NCBI RefSeq assembly: GCF_002310815.1
Contig: NZ_CP011032.1
Coordinates: 1,218,001-1,282,000 of the forward strand
From: Pseudoalteromonas tunicata
GTDB taxonomy: Bacteria; Pseudomonadota; Gammaproteobacteria; Enterobacterales; Alteromonadaceae
Direction: 5' to 3'
Length of the DNA: 64,000 nt
The notes under the pieces are model-generated. The model was given only the letters and a program-made list of their open reading frames with translations. It was not told where the DNA came from and made no database searches. How positions within the stretch are numbered: the stretch's first letter is position 1; the number at the start of each line of letters is the position of its first letter. Positions 27,313-36,113 of this stretch are shown piece by piece. A program made the position numbers and the translations under genes.

Positions 27313-28116
27313 ATGTTAAAACGTTTGCTAATGATTTTGGCATTGTTTGCTGTGGCGGCGCACGCAAAGGACAACCAAATAGACGTGAATACTTGGCATC
27401 TTGCTGTTGGGGTTGGGCTTGGTAAAGCGAGTAATCCTCTGCATGGTGGCGATGATATTCCCTTGGTGGTATTACCTGATATCGCTTATTACGGTGAGCG
27501 TTTTTATTTTGATAATGGTCAAGTGGGTTATAGCCTATCGCAAGATTCTCATTATTCATTGAGTATGATCAGCGAATTAAATCCTGAAAAACGCTTTTTT
27601 GTATTTTGGCACCCAAGTAACTTTTTTTTACCGATGGCACTGAACTCTGAAACTAAAATTGCTGAATCGGTAACGGTTAATCAGGTAAAAAAGCGCCGCT
27701 GGGCGCTTGATGCAGGGCTCGAGTATCAATATTTCAGCGACAATTTCACCCTAAAGTTAAATTGGCTATTTGATATTTCAGGCGTGTATAACGATGACCG
27801 TGCAGCCATTGAGTTTGAAGGTCAATCACAGTTTGGTTCTATCATTATTAGCCCCGCGATTGGATTACATTATCAAAGCCAAGGTTTAAATCAGTATTAT
27901 TATGGCGTGGAGCAACAAAGCCTATTTTATGATGGTTATCGAAGCGGTTCGAGCCTTTCACCCTATTTTAAACTTCAGTTAACGTGGCCTTTGACGCAAA
28001 GTAGCGCGTTATTTATTAAAACCAGTTACGATGATTATTCATCACTTCGGCGCAGCCCACTGTTTAAAGAGAATGCGGCGATGAGCTTTTTTGTAGGAAT
28101 GAAGTATATCTTTTAA
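27313..28116 (+). CDS. MipA/OmpV-family outer-membrane protein, module A
   Basis: A 267-residue beta-barrel protein: signal peptide 1-18 (MLKRLLMILALFAVAAHA), beta-rich body, and final Phe after FFVGMKYIF as for outer-membrane barrels. MipA/OmpV proteins were named for MltA interaction and as Vibrio porin-like proteins; the transported or sensed ligand is unclear. The ATG at 27313 follows GGAG. It is the first gene of a four-gene unit: DUF3019 protein, response regulator and kinase follow. A second such unit lies at 44923-48165. Confidence 0.85.
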   Translation: MLKRLLMILALFAVAAHAKDNQIDVNTWHLAVGVGLGKASNPLHGGDDIPLVVLPDIAYYGERFYFDNGQVGYSLSQDSHYSLSMISELNPEKRFFVFWHPSNFFLPMALNSETKIAESVTVNQVKKRRWALDAGLEYQYFSDNFTLKLNWLFDISGVYNDDRAAIEFEGQSQFGSIIISPAIGLHYQSQGLNQYYYGVEQQSLFYDGYRSGSSLSPYFKLQLTWPLTQSSALFIKTSYDDYSSLRRSPLFKENAAMSFFVGMKYIF

Positions 28117-28129
28117 GTACTTTGGTGCG

Positions 28130-28492
28130 GTGTTGTTTTTGCTCTTGCCTGATTTGGGCCATGCTAAAACTACACCAGCAACATTATTAACAGTGACTCC
28201 TAAAGTGTGTGTGGTTGAGCGTGAGCAACCAAATTGTGAAATCAATTTGGAATTGCACTGGGTTTCACCAAGCAGTGAGTCACTGTGCCTGTTTGAAAAT
28301 AACAATAAAATAGAATGTTGGCAGCAAAGTGAGATTACGTTTCGTTATAAAGCGCATATTCAGGTTGATACGTTATATTGGCTCGCTCATAGCGATGAGG
28401 GGAAAAAACTCGCACAGACTTATGTGCAAGTTCAGACCAGTGATTTAAAGCCAACACGGCGACGATTACGGTCACCTTGGAGCTTTTTTTAA
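28130..28492 (+). CDS. DUF3019-family periplasmic protein, module A
   Basis: About 120 residues with two cysteine pairs (VCVVEREQPNCEI; CLFENNNKIECW) and a basic/aromatic tail (RRRLRSPWSFF). It matches the DUF3019 pattern and is paralogous to the module B protein. It begins 13 nt after the MipA stop. The GTG at 28130 gives only a 12-residue hydrophobic leader ending LGHA; in-frame codons upstream (SFKYFGAVLFLLLPDLGHA) would form a better signal peptide but contain no standard start codon. An ATA at 28106 lies 7 nt after AGGA and may be the true start. Function unknown. Confidence 0.75.
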   Translation: MLFLLLPDLGHAKTTPATLLTVTPKVCVVEREQPNCEINLELHWVSPSSESLCLFENNNKIECWQQSEITFRYKAHIQVDTLYWLAHSDEGKKLAQTYVQVQTSDLKPTRRRLRSPWSFF

Positions 28493-28509
28493 CCCATTAA
28501 AGGAATGTT

Positions 28510-29196
28510 ATGGCGCATATATTGTTAGTTGAAGACGATTTAGTATTACAGCAGTTAACCAAAGAGTATTTAATTCATAATGGATTCACCGTATCTGTAC
28601 TTGGCAATGGCAGTGAGGTGCTAAGTAGTGTTCAATCGTTACAGCCTGATTTAATGATTCTAGATGTAATGTTGCCGGGTAAAGATGGTTTTAGTGTGTG
28701 CCGTGAAGTACGAGATAAACACAGCTTACCTATTTTGATGTTAACCGCTAAGGGCGAAGATTTCGATCAAGTGGTGGGTTTAGAGTTTGGTGCAGATGAT
28801 TATGTTGTTAAACCGGTTGAGCCGCGTGTTTTAGTTGCTCGAATAAATGCGATATTGCGTCGACACAAACCACATCGCCAACACGAAGAACTGGTATTCG
28901 GTCAGTTAAAAATAGATAAAACCAGCCGGTTAGTCTTTTTAAATCAAGAGGAAATCACATTAACGTCTCATGAATTTGAGCTGTTGTGGTTATTGGCCTC
29001 CAATGCGGGTGAAGTGCTCAATCGTGATTATGTACACCAGCAAATGATCGGCCGAGAATACGATGGGCTCGACCGTACAGTTGATGTGCGCATTTCACGT
29101 TTACGTAAAAAACTACTTGATAATACAGATAAACCTTATCGAATTAAAACCGTATGGGGCCAAGGATATTTATTTGTTTCGGATGCTTGGGGTTAA
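28510..29196 (+). CDS. OmpR-family response regulator, module A
   Basis: A 228-residue two-domain regulator: receiver 1-115 (D9/D10 acidic pair, LDVMLPGKDG phosphoacceptor, KP loop in YVVKPVEP) and a C-terminal winged helix ending IKTVWGQGYLFVSDAW. It resembles RstA-like regulators. Its module B counterpart shares GREYDGLDR and WGQGYL near the C terminus, showing common origin. It sits between DUF3019 and the kinase gene. Confidence 0.93.
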   Translation: MAHILLVEDDLVLQQLTKEYLIHNGFTVSVLGNGSEVLSSVQSLQPDLMILDVMLPGKDGFSVCREVRDKHSLPILMLTAKGEDFDQVVGLEFGADDYVVKPVEPRVLVARINAILRRHKPHRQHEELVFGQLKIDKTSRLVFLNQEEITLTSHEFELLWLLASNAGEVLNRDYVHQQMIGREYDGLDRTVDVRISRLRKKLLDNTDKPYRIKTVWGQGYLFVSDAWG

Positions 29197-29222
29197 ACAT
29201 GCACGATCACGGGTGGGATTAA

Positions 29223-30470
29223 ATGGGTAAGCTTTTTGGCAGCCTTTACATTTATATCATTTTATCACTGTTGATTTTAACGGGTGCGGTTGAAAAGCTA
29301 TGGCCACACAAAGAGGGTGAACAAGCCATTTTGTTACAAGAGGAGTTCAGCCAAAGCATTGCGTTATTATTAAATACCCCCAATGGTTTAGCTCAAGTAA
29401 AAGCGCATTATCCGACCGAGGTATTTGCAGCGGTTGATGTGTTATTTTTACAAGAGCAGCATCAACAATTAGCCAATCAGCAGGGTGTTATCTCGTTTAA
29501 TCAGCAACAGCAAGCCTATTGGTCGTTTCTGCTTGGTGATGAAATTGTTCGCGTGGGGCCGATTGATGTGGTTTCTGCGACTTTTGATTCGAGCTGGCCC
29601 TATTTTATTATGTTACTTTTAATTAGTGTCCCAATTGGGCTTTGGAGTTTTTTACTGCTGCGTGACTTTAATCAGCTCCAGCAAGCCTGTAAAACCATGG
29701 CTGCGCCTGAGCAAGCTAATTTTGTGACCGGTTACAGTTCTGTGTTATTACCAATCACCGATTTATTACAGGCGCTGCAACAACGGATAAAACAATTGTT
29801 AAGCTCACAAAAAGAGCTCACTTCAGCAGTATCTCATGAATTTCGCACCCCGTTAGCACGACTCAAATTTGCCATTGCAATGATAGAAGAAGATGATCTT
29901 CACGAGGCACAATATGCTTATCTTGATGGTATGAAGCGTGATATTACCGAGCTTGAGGCTTTGGTTTCAGAGATGCTTAAATTTGCTCAAATGGACAGAG
30001 AAACACCAAAGCTTAATTACAGCAGTGTTGATTTAGTTGAACTTACTCAGCAATTAGTAAAAAAACTACAACAAGGTGATAAACCTAAGTTTAAGTTTAT
30101 GGGGGAGTCTGCGTTAGTTTGCCAGTGTGATAGCCATTTTATAACGCGAGCGCTGCAAAACTTAATTGGAAACGCGATAAAATACGCTGATCAAGTCATT
30201 GAAGTTCGTTTTACTCTTGTTGGCTCTTTATTACAAGTGACTATCAGTGATGATGGTATCGGTATTGCAGAGCAAGATTGGCCTCAGGTGTTTAAGCCAT
30301 TTATTCGCCTTGATAAAAGCCGTGATAAAGAAAAGGGGGGTTTTGGACTAGGGTTGGCCATAGTAGAAAAAATAGTTCATTGGCATCAAGGTGAAATAAT
30401 CGTGCAGCAGGGTCCCTTAGTCGGGGCTTCTTTTATGATTACCATTCCTCTAAAACCAAGTTTAAATTAA
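29223..30470 (+). CDS. Sensor histidine kinase, module A
   Basis: A 415-residue membrane kinase: TM1 about 8-24, short periplasmic sensor region about 25-125, TM2 about 126-148, a degenerate HAMP-like linker, DHp helix with the phosphoacceptor His in SAVSHEFRTPLARLKFA and GHKL ATPase with N (ALQNLIGNAIKYA), G1 (DDGIGI) and G2 (GGFGLGLAIV) boxes. It should phosphorylate the regulator encoded just upstream. The signal is unknown; MipA and DUF3019 products of the same unit are candidates for feeding the periplasmic domain. Confidence 0.92.
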   Translation: MGKLFGSLYIYIILSLLILTGAVEKLWPHKEGEQAILLQEEFSQSIALLLNTPNGLAQVKAHYPTEVFAAVDVLFLQEQHQQLANQQGVISFNQQQQAYWSFLLGDEIVRVGPIDVVSATFDSSWPYFIMLLLISVPIGLWSFLLLRDFNQLQQACKTMAAPEQANFVTGYSSVLLPITDLLQALQQRIKQLLSSQKELTSAVSHEFRTPLARLKFAIAMIEEDDLHEAQYAYLDGMKRDITELEALVSEMLKFAQMDRETPKLNYSSVDLVELTQQLVKKLQQGDKPKFKFMGESALVCQCDSHFITRALQNLIGNAIKYADQVIEVRFTLVGSLLQVTISDDGIGIAEQDWPQVFKPFIRLDKSRDKEKGGFGLGLAIVEKIVHWHQGEIIVQQGPLVGASFMITIPLKPSLN

Positions 30471-30553
30471 GTTTAGTCTTTATTTACTTTATCTTAAACT
30501 TAATTTTATCAATTGGTTAGTGTGATTGTTTTTTTATATTTATAAAAAATAAA

Positions 30554-30645
30554 AATAATACTTATCATATACTTAAGTTGAAAATTAGTTTAAATATCCC
30601 AAAATCAATTAAAAAGTAAACTTAATGAGATTGATTATCATTGGT
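30554..30645 (+). promoter_or_regulatory. Two candidate Fur boxes upstream of the imelysin locus
   Basis: By hand alignment to the 19-bp consensus GATAATGATAATCATTATC, positions 30554-30572 and 30627-30645 each match 13 of 19. They lie 60-150 bp before the DUF4856 gene that opens an iron-type cluster, consistent with Fur control. Confidence 0.45.
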
Positions 30646-30704
30646 GCTTATATATAATCATCGCCATTAAAGAGTTTCAACTATTTATTTTTTAAGGGTT
30701 TGTG

Positions 30705-32447
30705 ATGTTAAACATGCGTAAAACTTTATTAGCCACAGCAGTGATTACTGCAACATTAAGCTTAACTGCCTGTGGTGGTTCAGGTAGCGATAAAAAAAAT
30801 ACACCTGTAACAACAACTCCTGTAAATAAAGCACCAACAGCTATTTTATTAAGTGCAAATGCAATTGTAGAAGATTCACTTGGTGCGGTAGTTGGCTCAT
30901 TATCAGCAACTGATGATGTTACAACAGGCCATACTTTTAGTACCGACGATGCACGTTTTGAGATTGTTGCAGGCCAATTGAAATTAAAAGCTGATCTTGC
31001 TCTTAACTATGAAGAGGCTAGCAGTGTCAAAGTTGCCGTTAAAGTAACCGATGCTGGTGGATTAACTTTTAGCCAAGATCTTGATATCGCAGTGACTGAT
31101 ATTGAAAACCAAGCTGGTGTAAATATTTACCAATTTGACTCAGCCTTTATTGCAGGTAAATCATCGGTTTCTTATACAGGGCAAATTGCTCGTCATGCAT
31201 TGTCAGCAGAAATAAAAGCCTACATGGCCGATGTATCTAAAAATGCTGAGCTCAATAATATTCAAGCTGCTGATGTTGCTGCAAAATTAAATGCAATGTG
31301 GAGCGACTATGCCGCTGTGGCTGACAGCGATTTAACTTTTTTAGGTGCTGATTTTCCTTCATTACAAACAACACTTGCTGATATTTCAAGTTCAGGTAAA
31401 GAGTTAAGCGGAAAAATCGCAGGTAATGACGGCGCTAAAATGTACAAAGATTGGCAGGCGCAAGGTAGCTTTGTAGGCTGGACTGATTTTGGCACTCAAG
31501 CTAAAACGCCTGAAGGTTTAATTAAACATTATTTTGACTTATTTGTTGCGCAAGTTACTAAAAGTAATAATGGTGAGTTAAATCAGCTTGCAGGTAGTGA
31601 TACTTTATTACCGCTACATGTAACACCAGAAGGCTTAGATTTAATTCAACTAGTGCAAAAACATACTTTAGGTGCCGTGATGTTTTCTCAAGGTACTGAT
31701 GACTACTTAGAAGAAGGTCTCAATACTGAACATACGCAAGATGGCAGCCAATCATATTCAAAATTAGAGCATCAATTTGACGAAGGTTTTGGTTATTTCG
31801 GTGCATCAAGAAATTACCTCGAGATGACCGATAGTGAAATTGCAGCTGGTAATGCCAGTACAGATCTCAATTTTGATGGCAAAGTAGACTTAACTGCTGA
31901 ATATGTTTGGGGTAACTCTTCAAATGCAGCAAAACGTGATTTAGGCGCAAATGGTTTAACTGATTTTACTGCAGAGGCAATGACGCACTTTATCGCAGGT
32001 CGCCAATTACTAGCTCAAACTGTTGGTACAGCCCTTACGACAGAGCAGATGGCGCAACTAAAAGTACATGCTGCCGCGGCTTCTCTAGCATGGGAAAAAG
32101 CCATTGCAGCTACGGTGATCCATTATATTAATGATGTAACAGCTGACATTGCTAAGTTTGGTAATGACTCGATGAATTATTCAGATTACGCTAAACATTG
32201 GGCTGAAATGAAAGGGTTTGCACTTAATTTCCAATTTAGCCCTTACTCACCATTTAGTGACAGCGCGTTAAACCCGAAAAAAGACACCGTAGGCGCAGCG
32301 CAATTTGCCCAGTTACATGCCTTACTTCAAGATGCTCCGGTACTTAACGCAGAAAAAATTGAAGCTTATAAAGCAGATTTAGCGACTGCTCGTAATTTAC
32401 TTCAACAGGCATATGAGTTTGATGAGCTGATTACAAATAATTGGTAA
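30705..32447 (+). CDS. DUF4856-family lipoprotein with cadherin-like domain
   Basis: A 580-residue lipoprotein (lipobox LSLTAC, C23). Residues about 45-145 form a cadherin/dystroglycan-like repeat (NKAPTAILLSANAIVEDSLG; LKLKADLALNYEEASSVKVA). The remainder is mainly helical and looks like DUF4856, a family repeatedly adjacent to imelysin-like proteins. The ATG at 30705 is preferred (AAGGG 6 nt upstream). It begins an iron-type cluster with imelysin, TonB receptor and desaturase. The molecular function is unknown; surface or periplasmic metal handling is an inference. Confidence 0.8.
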   Translation: MLNMRKTLLATAVITATLSLTACGGSGSDKKNTPVTTTPVNKAPTAILLSANAIVEDSLGAVVGSLSATDDVTTGHTFSTDDARFEIVAGQLKLKADLALNYEEASSVKVAVKVTDAGGLTFSQDLDIAVTDIENQAGVNIYQFDSAFIAGKSSVSYTGQIARHALSAEIKAYMADVSKNAELNNIQAADVAAKLNAMWSDYAAVADSDLTFLGADFPSLQTTLADISSSGKELSGKIAGNDGAKMYKDWQAQGSFVGWTDFGTQAKTPEGLIKHYFDLFVAQVTKSNNGELNQLAGSDTLLPLHVTPEGLDLIQLVQKHTLGAVMFSQGTDDYLEEGLNTEHTQDGSQSYSKLEHQFDEGFGYFGASRNYLEMTDSEIAAGNASTDLNFDGKVDLTAEYVWGNSSNAAKRDLGANGLTDFTAEAMTHFIAGRQLLAQTVGTALTTEQMAQLKVHAAAASLAWEKAIAATVIHYINDVTADIAKFGNDSMNYSDYAKHWAEMKGFALNFQFSPYSPFSDSALNPKKDTVGAAQFAQLHALLQDAPVLNAEKIEAYKADLATARNLLQQAYEFDELITNNW

Positions 32448-32473
32448 AACCATCATAACCATCTGATTTTATT

Positions 32474-32506
32474 AAAAGGTTAGCCGATAAATACGGCTAG
32501 CCTTTT
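32474..32506 (+). terminator. Hairpin after DUF4856 gene
   Basis: AAAAGGTTAGCC-N9-GGCTAGCCTTTT with one G-T pair, T4 only. May be a weak or partial terminator inside the cluster. Confidence 0.6.
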
Positions 32507-32540
32507 ATCGTATATTACGAACTGATATTTAGGAAAAACA

Positions 32541-33815
32541 ATGTTGTTCTCAGTTAAATTAAAACCCCTCGTACTGGTATGTGCATTGGGCTTAGTATTA
32601 ACCGGATGTGGTGAACAAAGCTCAAGTACCCAAGGGCCAGATTTTGGTCCTAATTTGCCTGATCCTGGCAAGGGAAACACCACGTTTGATGAAAAGGCTT
32701 TATTAAAAAACCTAGTTGACAATGTAATCACCCCAACATTTGTTGAGTTTTCGGTACAAACAAGTAGCGCAGTTGAAAAAATCACCACCTATTGTGCGCT
32801 TGAACAGCAACTAACTGATTTTCAAACAAGCCAAAATCAGCGCGATACCGCCTATATTGATGCGACCAACGCTTGGAAAAGCATGGCGGTGGTTTGGCAG
32901 CAGGCAGAGCTAATGAAACTTGGCCCTTTGCTTGAAAACGAAGGGCAATTACGCAATGTTATTTATGCGTGGCCATCAAAAAGTATTTGTGGCATCGACC
33001 AAGATGTCGCTTATTTTGAAGATGGAGTCATTAATCTTGATGCCAATAAACCTTATAACATTAAAGACCGTACAGCTAACCGCAGAGGGCTAGTGAGCCT
33101 TGAACATTTATTGTTTAGCGATAATTTAGCCCATAGCTGTTCGCTTGCTAATGACGCAATTGCTGATTGGAATGTGCGTCCAGAACAAGAGCGTAAAGTA
33201 GCGCGTTGTCAATTTGCCGTTGAAGTAGCAAAAGATCTCGATGATAACGCCAAGCAACTTGTAACCGTTTGGACTGCTGAAAATGGTTATGCCAATGCGT
33301 TAAAAACAGCGGGTGAAGAGGGCAGTATTTTTACTTCGCCTCATGCGGCCGTTAATGCTATTTCAGATGCGTTATTTTATTTAACTGAAGAAGTGAAAGA
33401 TCAAAAACTTGCCACACCACTTGGGCTCTTTACTAATTCATGTGGTTTAGATATTTGCCCACAAGATGTTGAATCGGTAATTGCCAATCATTCACTTGAA
33501 AATATCAAAGCTAATTTAGCCGCGTTTGAAAAGCTGTTTTTAGGCCAAGGTAATGAAAATGGTCTTGGATTTGACGATTTCTTAGATGAAGAAAATGGCA
33601 GTGATATTAAACAGTTAATGCTAGATGGCCTTGCAGAGGCCAATCTAGCTGCTGATGCGATTGAGGGGGATTTACAGACCGCGTTGCAACAAGAAACCGA
33701 TAAAGTGACTGATACCCATACCAAAGTCAAAGCAGTAACTGATCAGCTAAAGCATGATTTTATTAATAAGTTGGCACTTGAGTTGCCAAAATCTTCAGCT
33801 GGCGATAACGACTAA
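32541..33815 (+). CDS. Imelysin-like (M75 family) lipoprotein
   Basis: A 424-residue lipoprotein (lipobox VLTGC, C23) with two helical imelysin-like repeats (ATNAWKSMAVVWQQAELMKL; NRRGLVSLEHLLFS). Imelysin/EfeO-family proteins are periplasmic or surface iron-regulated proteins. The M75 signature GxHxxE reads GLVSLE, lacking the His, so peptidase activity is unlikely and metal binding could differ. It lies between DUF4856 and a TonB receptor, 9 bp before the latter, a common iron-acquisition arrangement. Confidence 0.85.
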   Translation: MLFSVKLKPLVLVCALGLVLTGCGEQSSSTQGPDFGPNLPDPGKGNTTFDEKALLKNLVDNVITPTFVEFSVQTSSAVEKITTYCALEQQLTDFQTSQNQRDTAYIDATNAWKSMAVVWQQAELMKLGPLLENEGQLRNVIYAWPSKSICGIDQDVAYFEDGVINLDANKPYNIKDRTANRRGLVSLEHLLFSDNLAHSCSLANDAIADWNVRPEQERKVARCQFAVEVAKDLDDNAKQLVTVWTAENGYANALKTAGEEGSIFTSPHAAVNAISDALFYLTEEVKDQKLATPLGLFTNSCGLDICPQDVESVIANHSLENIKANLAAFEKLFLGQGNENGLGFDDFLDEENGSDIKQLMLDGLAEANLAADAIEGDLQTALQQETDKVTDTHTKVKAVTDQLKHDFINKLALELPKSSAGDND

Positions 33816-33824
33816 GGGAAACAG

Positions 33825-36041
33825 ATGAAAAAGACAGTACTAGCCGTTGCAATTGCCGCTGTAGTGACACCATTACATGCCAATGAGCAAAGCAAAAAGC
33901 AGCCAACAAATTTAGAACACATTCAAATTATCAGCCATCATGACAGGCTTCGTACTGAATCAGGCTCGGCGACTTTATTGACCGAAGTAGAGCTTGAGAA
34001 GTTCGAATATGATGATATTCACCGAATTTTATCATCGGTACCTGGCGTTAATATTCGTGAAGAAGACGGTTATGGTTTGCGACCAAACATCGGTTTTCGT
34101 GGTGTGACTCCTGAGCGCAGTAAAAAAATCACTATTTTAGAAGATGGCGTATTGATTGGCCCTGCGCCGTATTCTGCTCCTGCAGCTTACTATTTTCCGG
34201 TCACAACCCGCATGACTGCGGTTGAGGTATTTAAAGGGCCTGCTGCGATTAAGTTTGGTCCGCAAACTGTCGCGGGCACACTTAATATGGTGACGCGTCA
34301 AGTTCCCGACCTGCAAGAAGGTGGAATTGATATTGCTACCGGCCAAGATGGCTATCAAAAAATGCATGGTTATTATGGCAATGCGTTTGATGATGTGAGC
34401 TTTTTAGTTGAAGGTGTACATTTAGCGGCCGATGGATTTAAAGACCTTGATGGTGGTGGTAATACTGGATTTGATAAAAACGATTTATTAGCAAAAGTAC
34501 GTTATCAATTTAATGGCGCAGGGTTTGAGCAAAATGTGCAATTGAAGCTTTCTTATGCTGATGAGACGTCACATGAAACCTATTTAGGCCTAACAGACAG
34601 CGATTTTTCTGATAATCCTTATCGACGTTATGCTGCCACGCAACCTGCACTGATGGAAACTGAGCATCAGCAAATTATGCTCAGCCACAATATACATAAT
34701 TCTGCATTTAGCTTAACGACGCGACTGTATCGTAATGATTATGAACGCGATTGGTTAAAGCTGAATGCGCTTGGTAATACAAACGCGAGCTTGTCAGCAA
34801 TCTTGGCCGAACCACAAACGTACCAAGCTGAATATGCGGTGATTACTGGTGAGCGCAATTCGGTTGTCAGCGGTGAAACCAGTCATAACCTAGTGATGGG
34901 AACCAATGCCCGTGAATATTATTCACAAGGGTTACAGTTAGATGGAACTTGGCAATTTAATCTATTTGATTTTGACCATAAATTGTCTTTTGGTGCTCGT
35001 TACCACCAAGATGAAATCGACCGTAGTCATTTTGAAGAAATCTTTGTCATGCAAGATGGGGTGGCTGAGCAAATTGTTGGCAGTAAGTACGATACTTCTC
35101 ACAATATTGAACGTACCGATGCGTTAGCTGTGTATATTGAAGATGCAATTACCCTAGATAAATTAACACTTACCGCCGGGGTAAGAGGTGAATTTATGGA
35201 TATGCATTACCATAACAAAGCAAACTTAAACGACTGGCAAGATAAAAAGGCGCGTATTTGGTTACCGGGTATCAGCGGCTTTTATCAATTTTCTGATTCT
35301 GCTGGGATGTTGTTTGGTGTGCATCAAGGTTTTGTGCCATCAAGCCCGCAGCAAGGCAACGACATTGAACTTGAAAAAAGTGTTAACTATGAATTTGGCG
35401 GTCGTTTTAACGATGGCATTACTCAATTTGAAATGGTGAGCTTTTTTAATGATTACAGCAATCTAAAGGAAAGCTGTTCACAGTCAAACTGTGGCGATGA
35501 TACCTTACTTGATACTGAGTTTAATGGTGGAGCGGTGCATGTATACGGTTTAGAAAGCCAATTTGCGCAGCGTTATCCATTAAATATGCAGCTTGAAGTC
35601 CCTTACAGTGTGGTTTACACCTATACCAAAAGTGAGTTCCAACAAGAAATATTTTCTGATTTTGTGCAATGGGGTCATGTTAAAAAGGGCGATGAACTAC
35701 CTTATTTACCGACTCACCAAGCCACATTTAATATCGGGCTAAATAGCGACAATTGGCGAGTCAATGTGGCGTTTAAATATGTCAGCAGTATGAAAGAAGC
35801 CGCGGGCCGCAGTTGGCAATCGGATGCAGGCCAGCAAGTTGATGTACCACTGGCAGGCATTAAAACCGATTCAGCGTCGGTCATTGATGTTTCAGCGAGT
35901 TATGATATTGGTCAATTTGGTCGCATTTACGCCAAAATAGACAATATTACTGACGAAGTAAATATTATTAGTCGCAGGCCTTATGGCGCACGCCCAAGTA
36001 AAGCAAGGCAGTTTTCAATTGGTTATAAATATCAATTTTAG
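33825..36041 (+). CDS. TonB-dependent receptor of the iron/imelysin locus
   Basis: A 738-residue receptor with signal peptide 1-19, a TonB-box-like stretch before the plug (NLEHIQIISHHDRL), plug motifs DDIHRILSSVPGVNIREEDG, RGVTPERSKKITILEDGVLI and EVFKGPAAIKFGPQTVAGTL, and barrel ending IGYKYQF. The plug looks like the FecA-type group used for ferric citrate and related iron complexes. Its position next to an imelysin-like gene supports iron uptake; the exact substrate is not known. Confidence 0.9.
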   Translation: MKKTVLAVAIAAVVTPLHANEQSKKQPTNLEHIQIISHHDRLRTESGSATLLTEVELEKFEYDDIHRILSSVPGVNIREEDGYGLRPNIGFRGVTPERSKKITILEDGVLIGPAPYSAPAAYYFPVTTRMTAVEVFKGPAAIKFGPQTVAGTLNMVTRQVPDLQEGGIDIATGQDGYQKMHGYYGNAFDDVSFLVEGVHLAADGFKDLDGGGNTGFDKNDLLAKVRYQFNGAGFEQNVQLKLSYADETSHETYLGLTDSDFSDNPYRRYAATQPALMETEHQQIMLSHNIHNSAFSLTTRLYRNDYERDWLKLNALGNTNASLSAILAEPQTYQAEYAVITGERNSVVSGETSHNLVMGTNAREYYSQGLQLDGTWQFNLFDFDHKLSFGARYHQDEIDRSHFEEIFVMQDGVAEQIVGSKYDTSHNIERTDALAVYIEDAITLDKLTLTAGVRGEFMDMHYHNKANLNDWQDKKARIWLPGISGFYQFSDSAGMLFGVHQGFVPSSPQQGNDIELEKSVNYEFGGRFNDGITQFEMVSFFNDYSNLKESCSQSNCGDDTLLDTEFNGGAVHVYGLESQFAQRYPLNMQLEVPYSVVYTYTKSEFQQEIFSDFVQWGHVKKGDELPYLPTHQATFNIGLNSDNWRVNVAFKYVSSMKEAAGRSWQSDAGQQVDVPLAGIKTDSASVIDVSASYDIGQFGRIYAKIDNITDEVNIISRRPYGARPSKARQFSIGYKYQF

Positions 36042-36050
36042 CTGTTGATA

Positions 36051-36089
36051 ATGCAGTCTAACAGGTACGAAAAGCGTGTTAGACTGCAT
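36051..36089. repeat. 13-bp perfect inverted repeat between receptor and desaturase genes
   Basis: ATGCAGTCTAACA at 36051-36063 and its exact complement TGTTAGACTGCAT at 36077-36089, 13-nt loop. No T-run follows, so it is not a typical intrinsic terminator. Confidence 0.85.
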
Positions 36090-36113
36090 CTGACTTAATC
36101 AAAAGGATACAGA

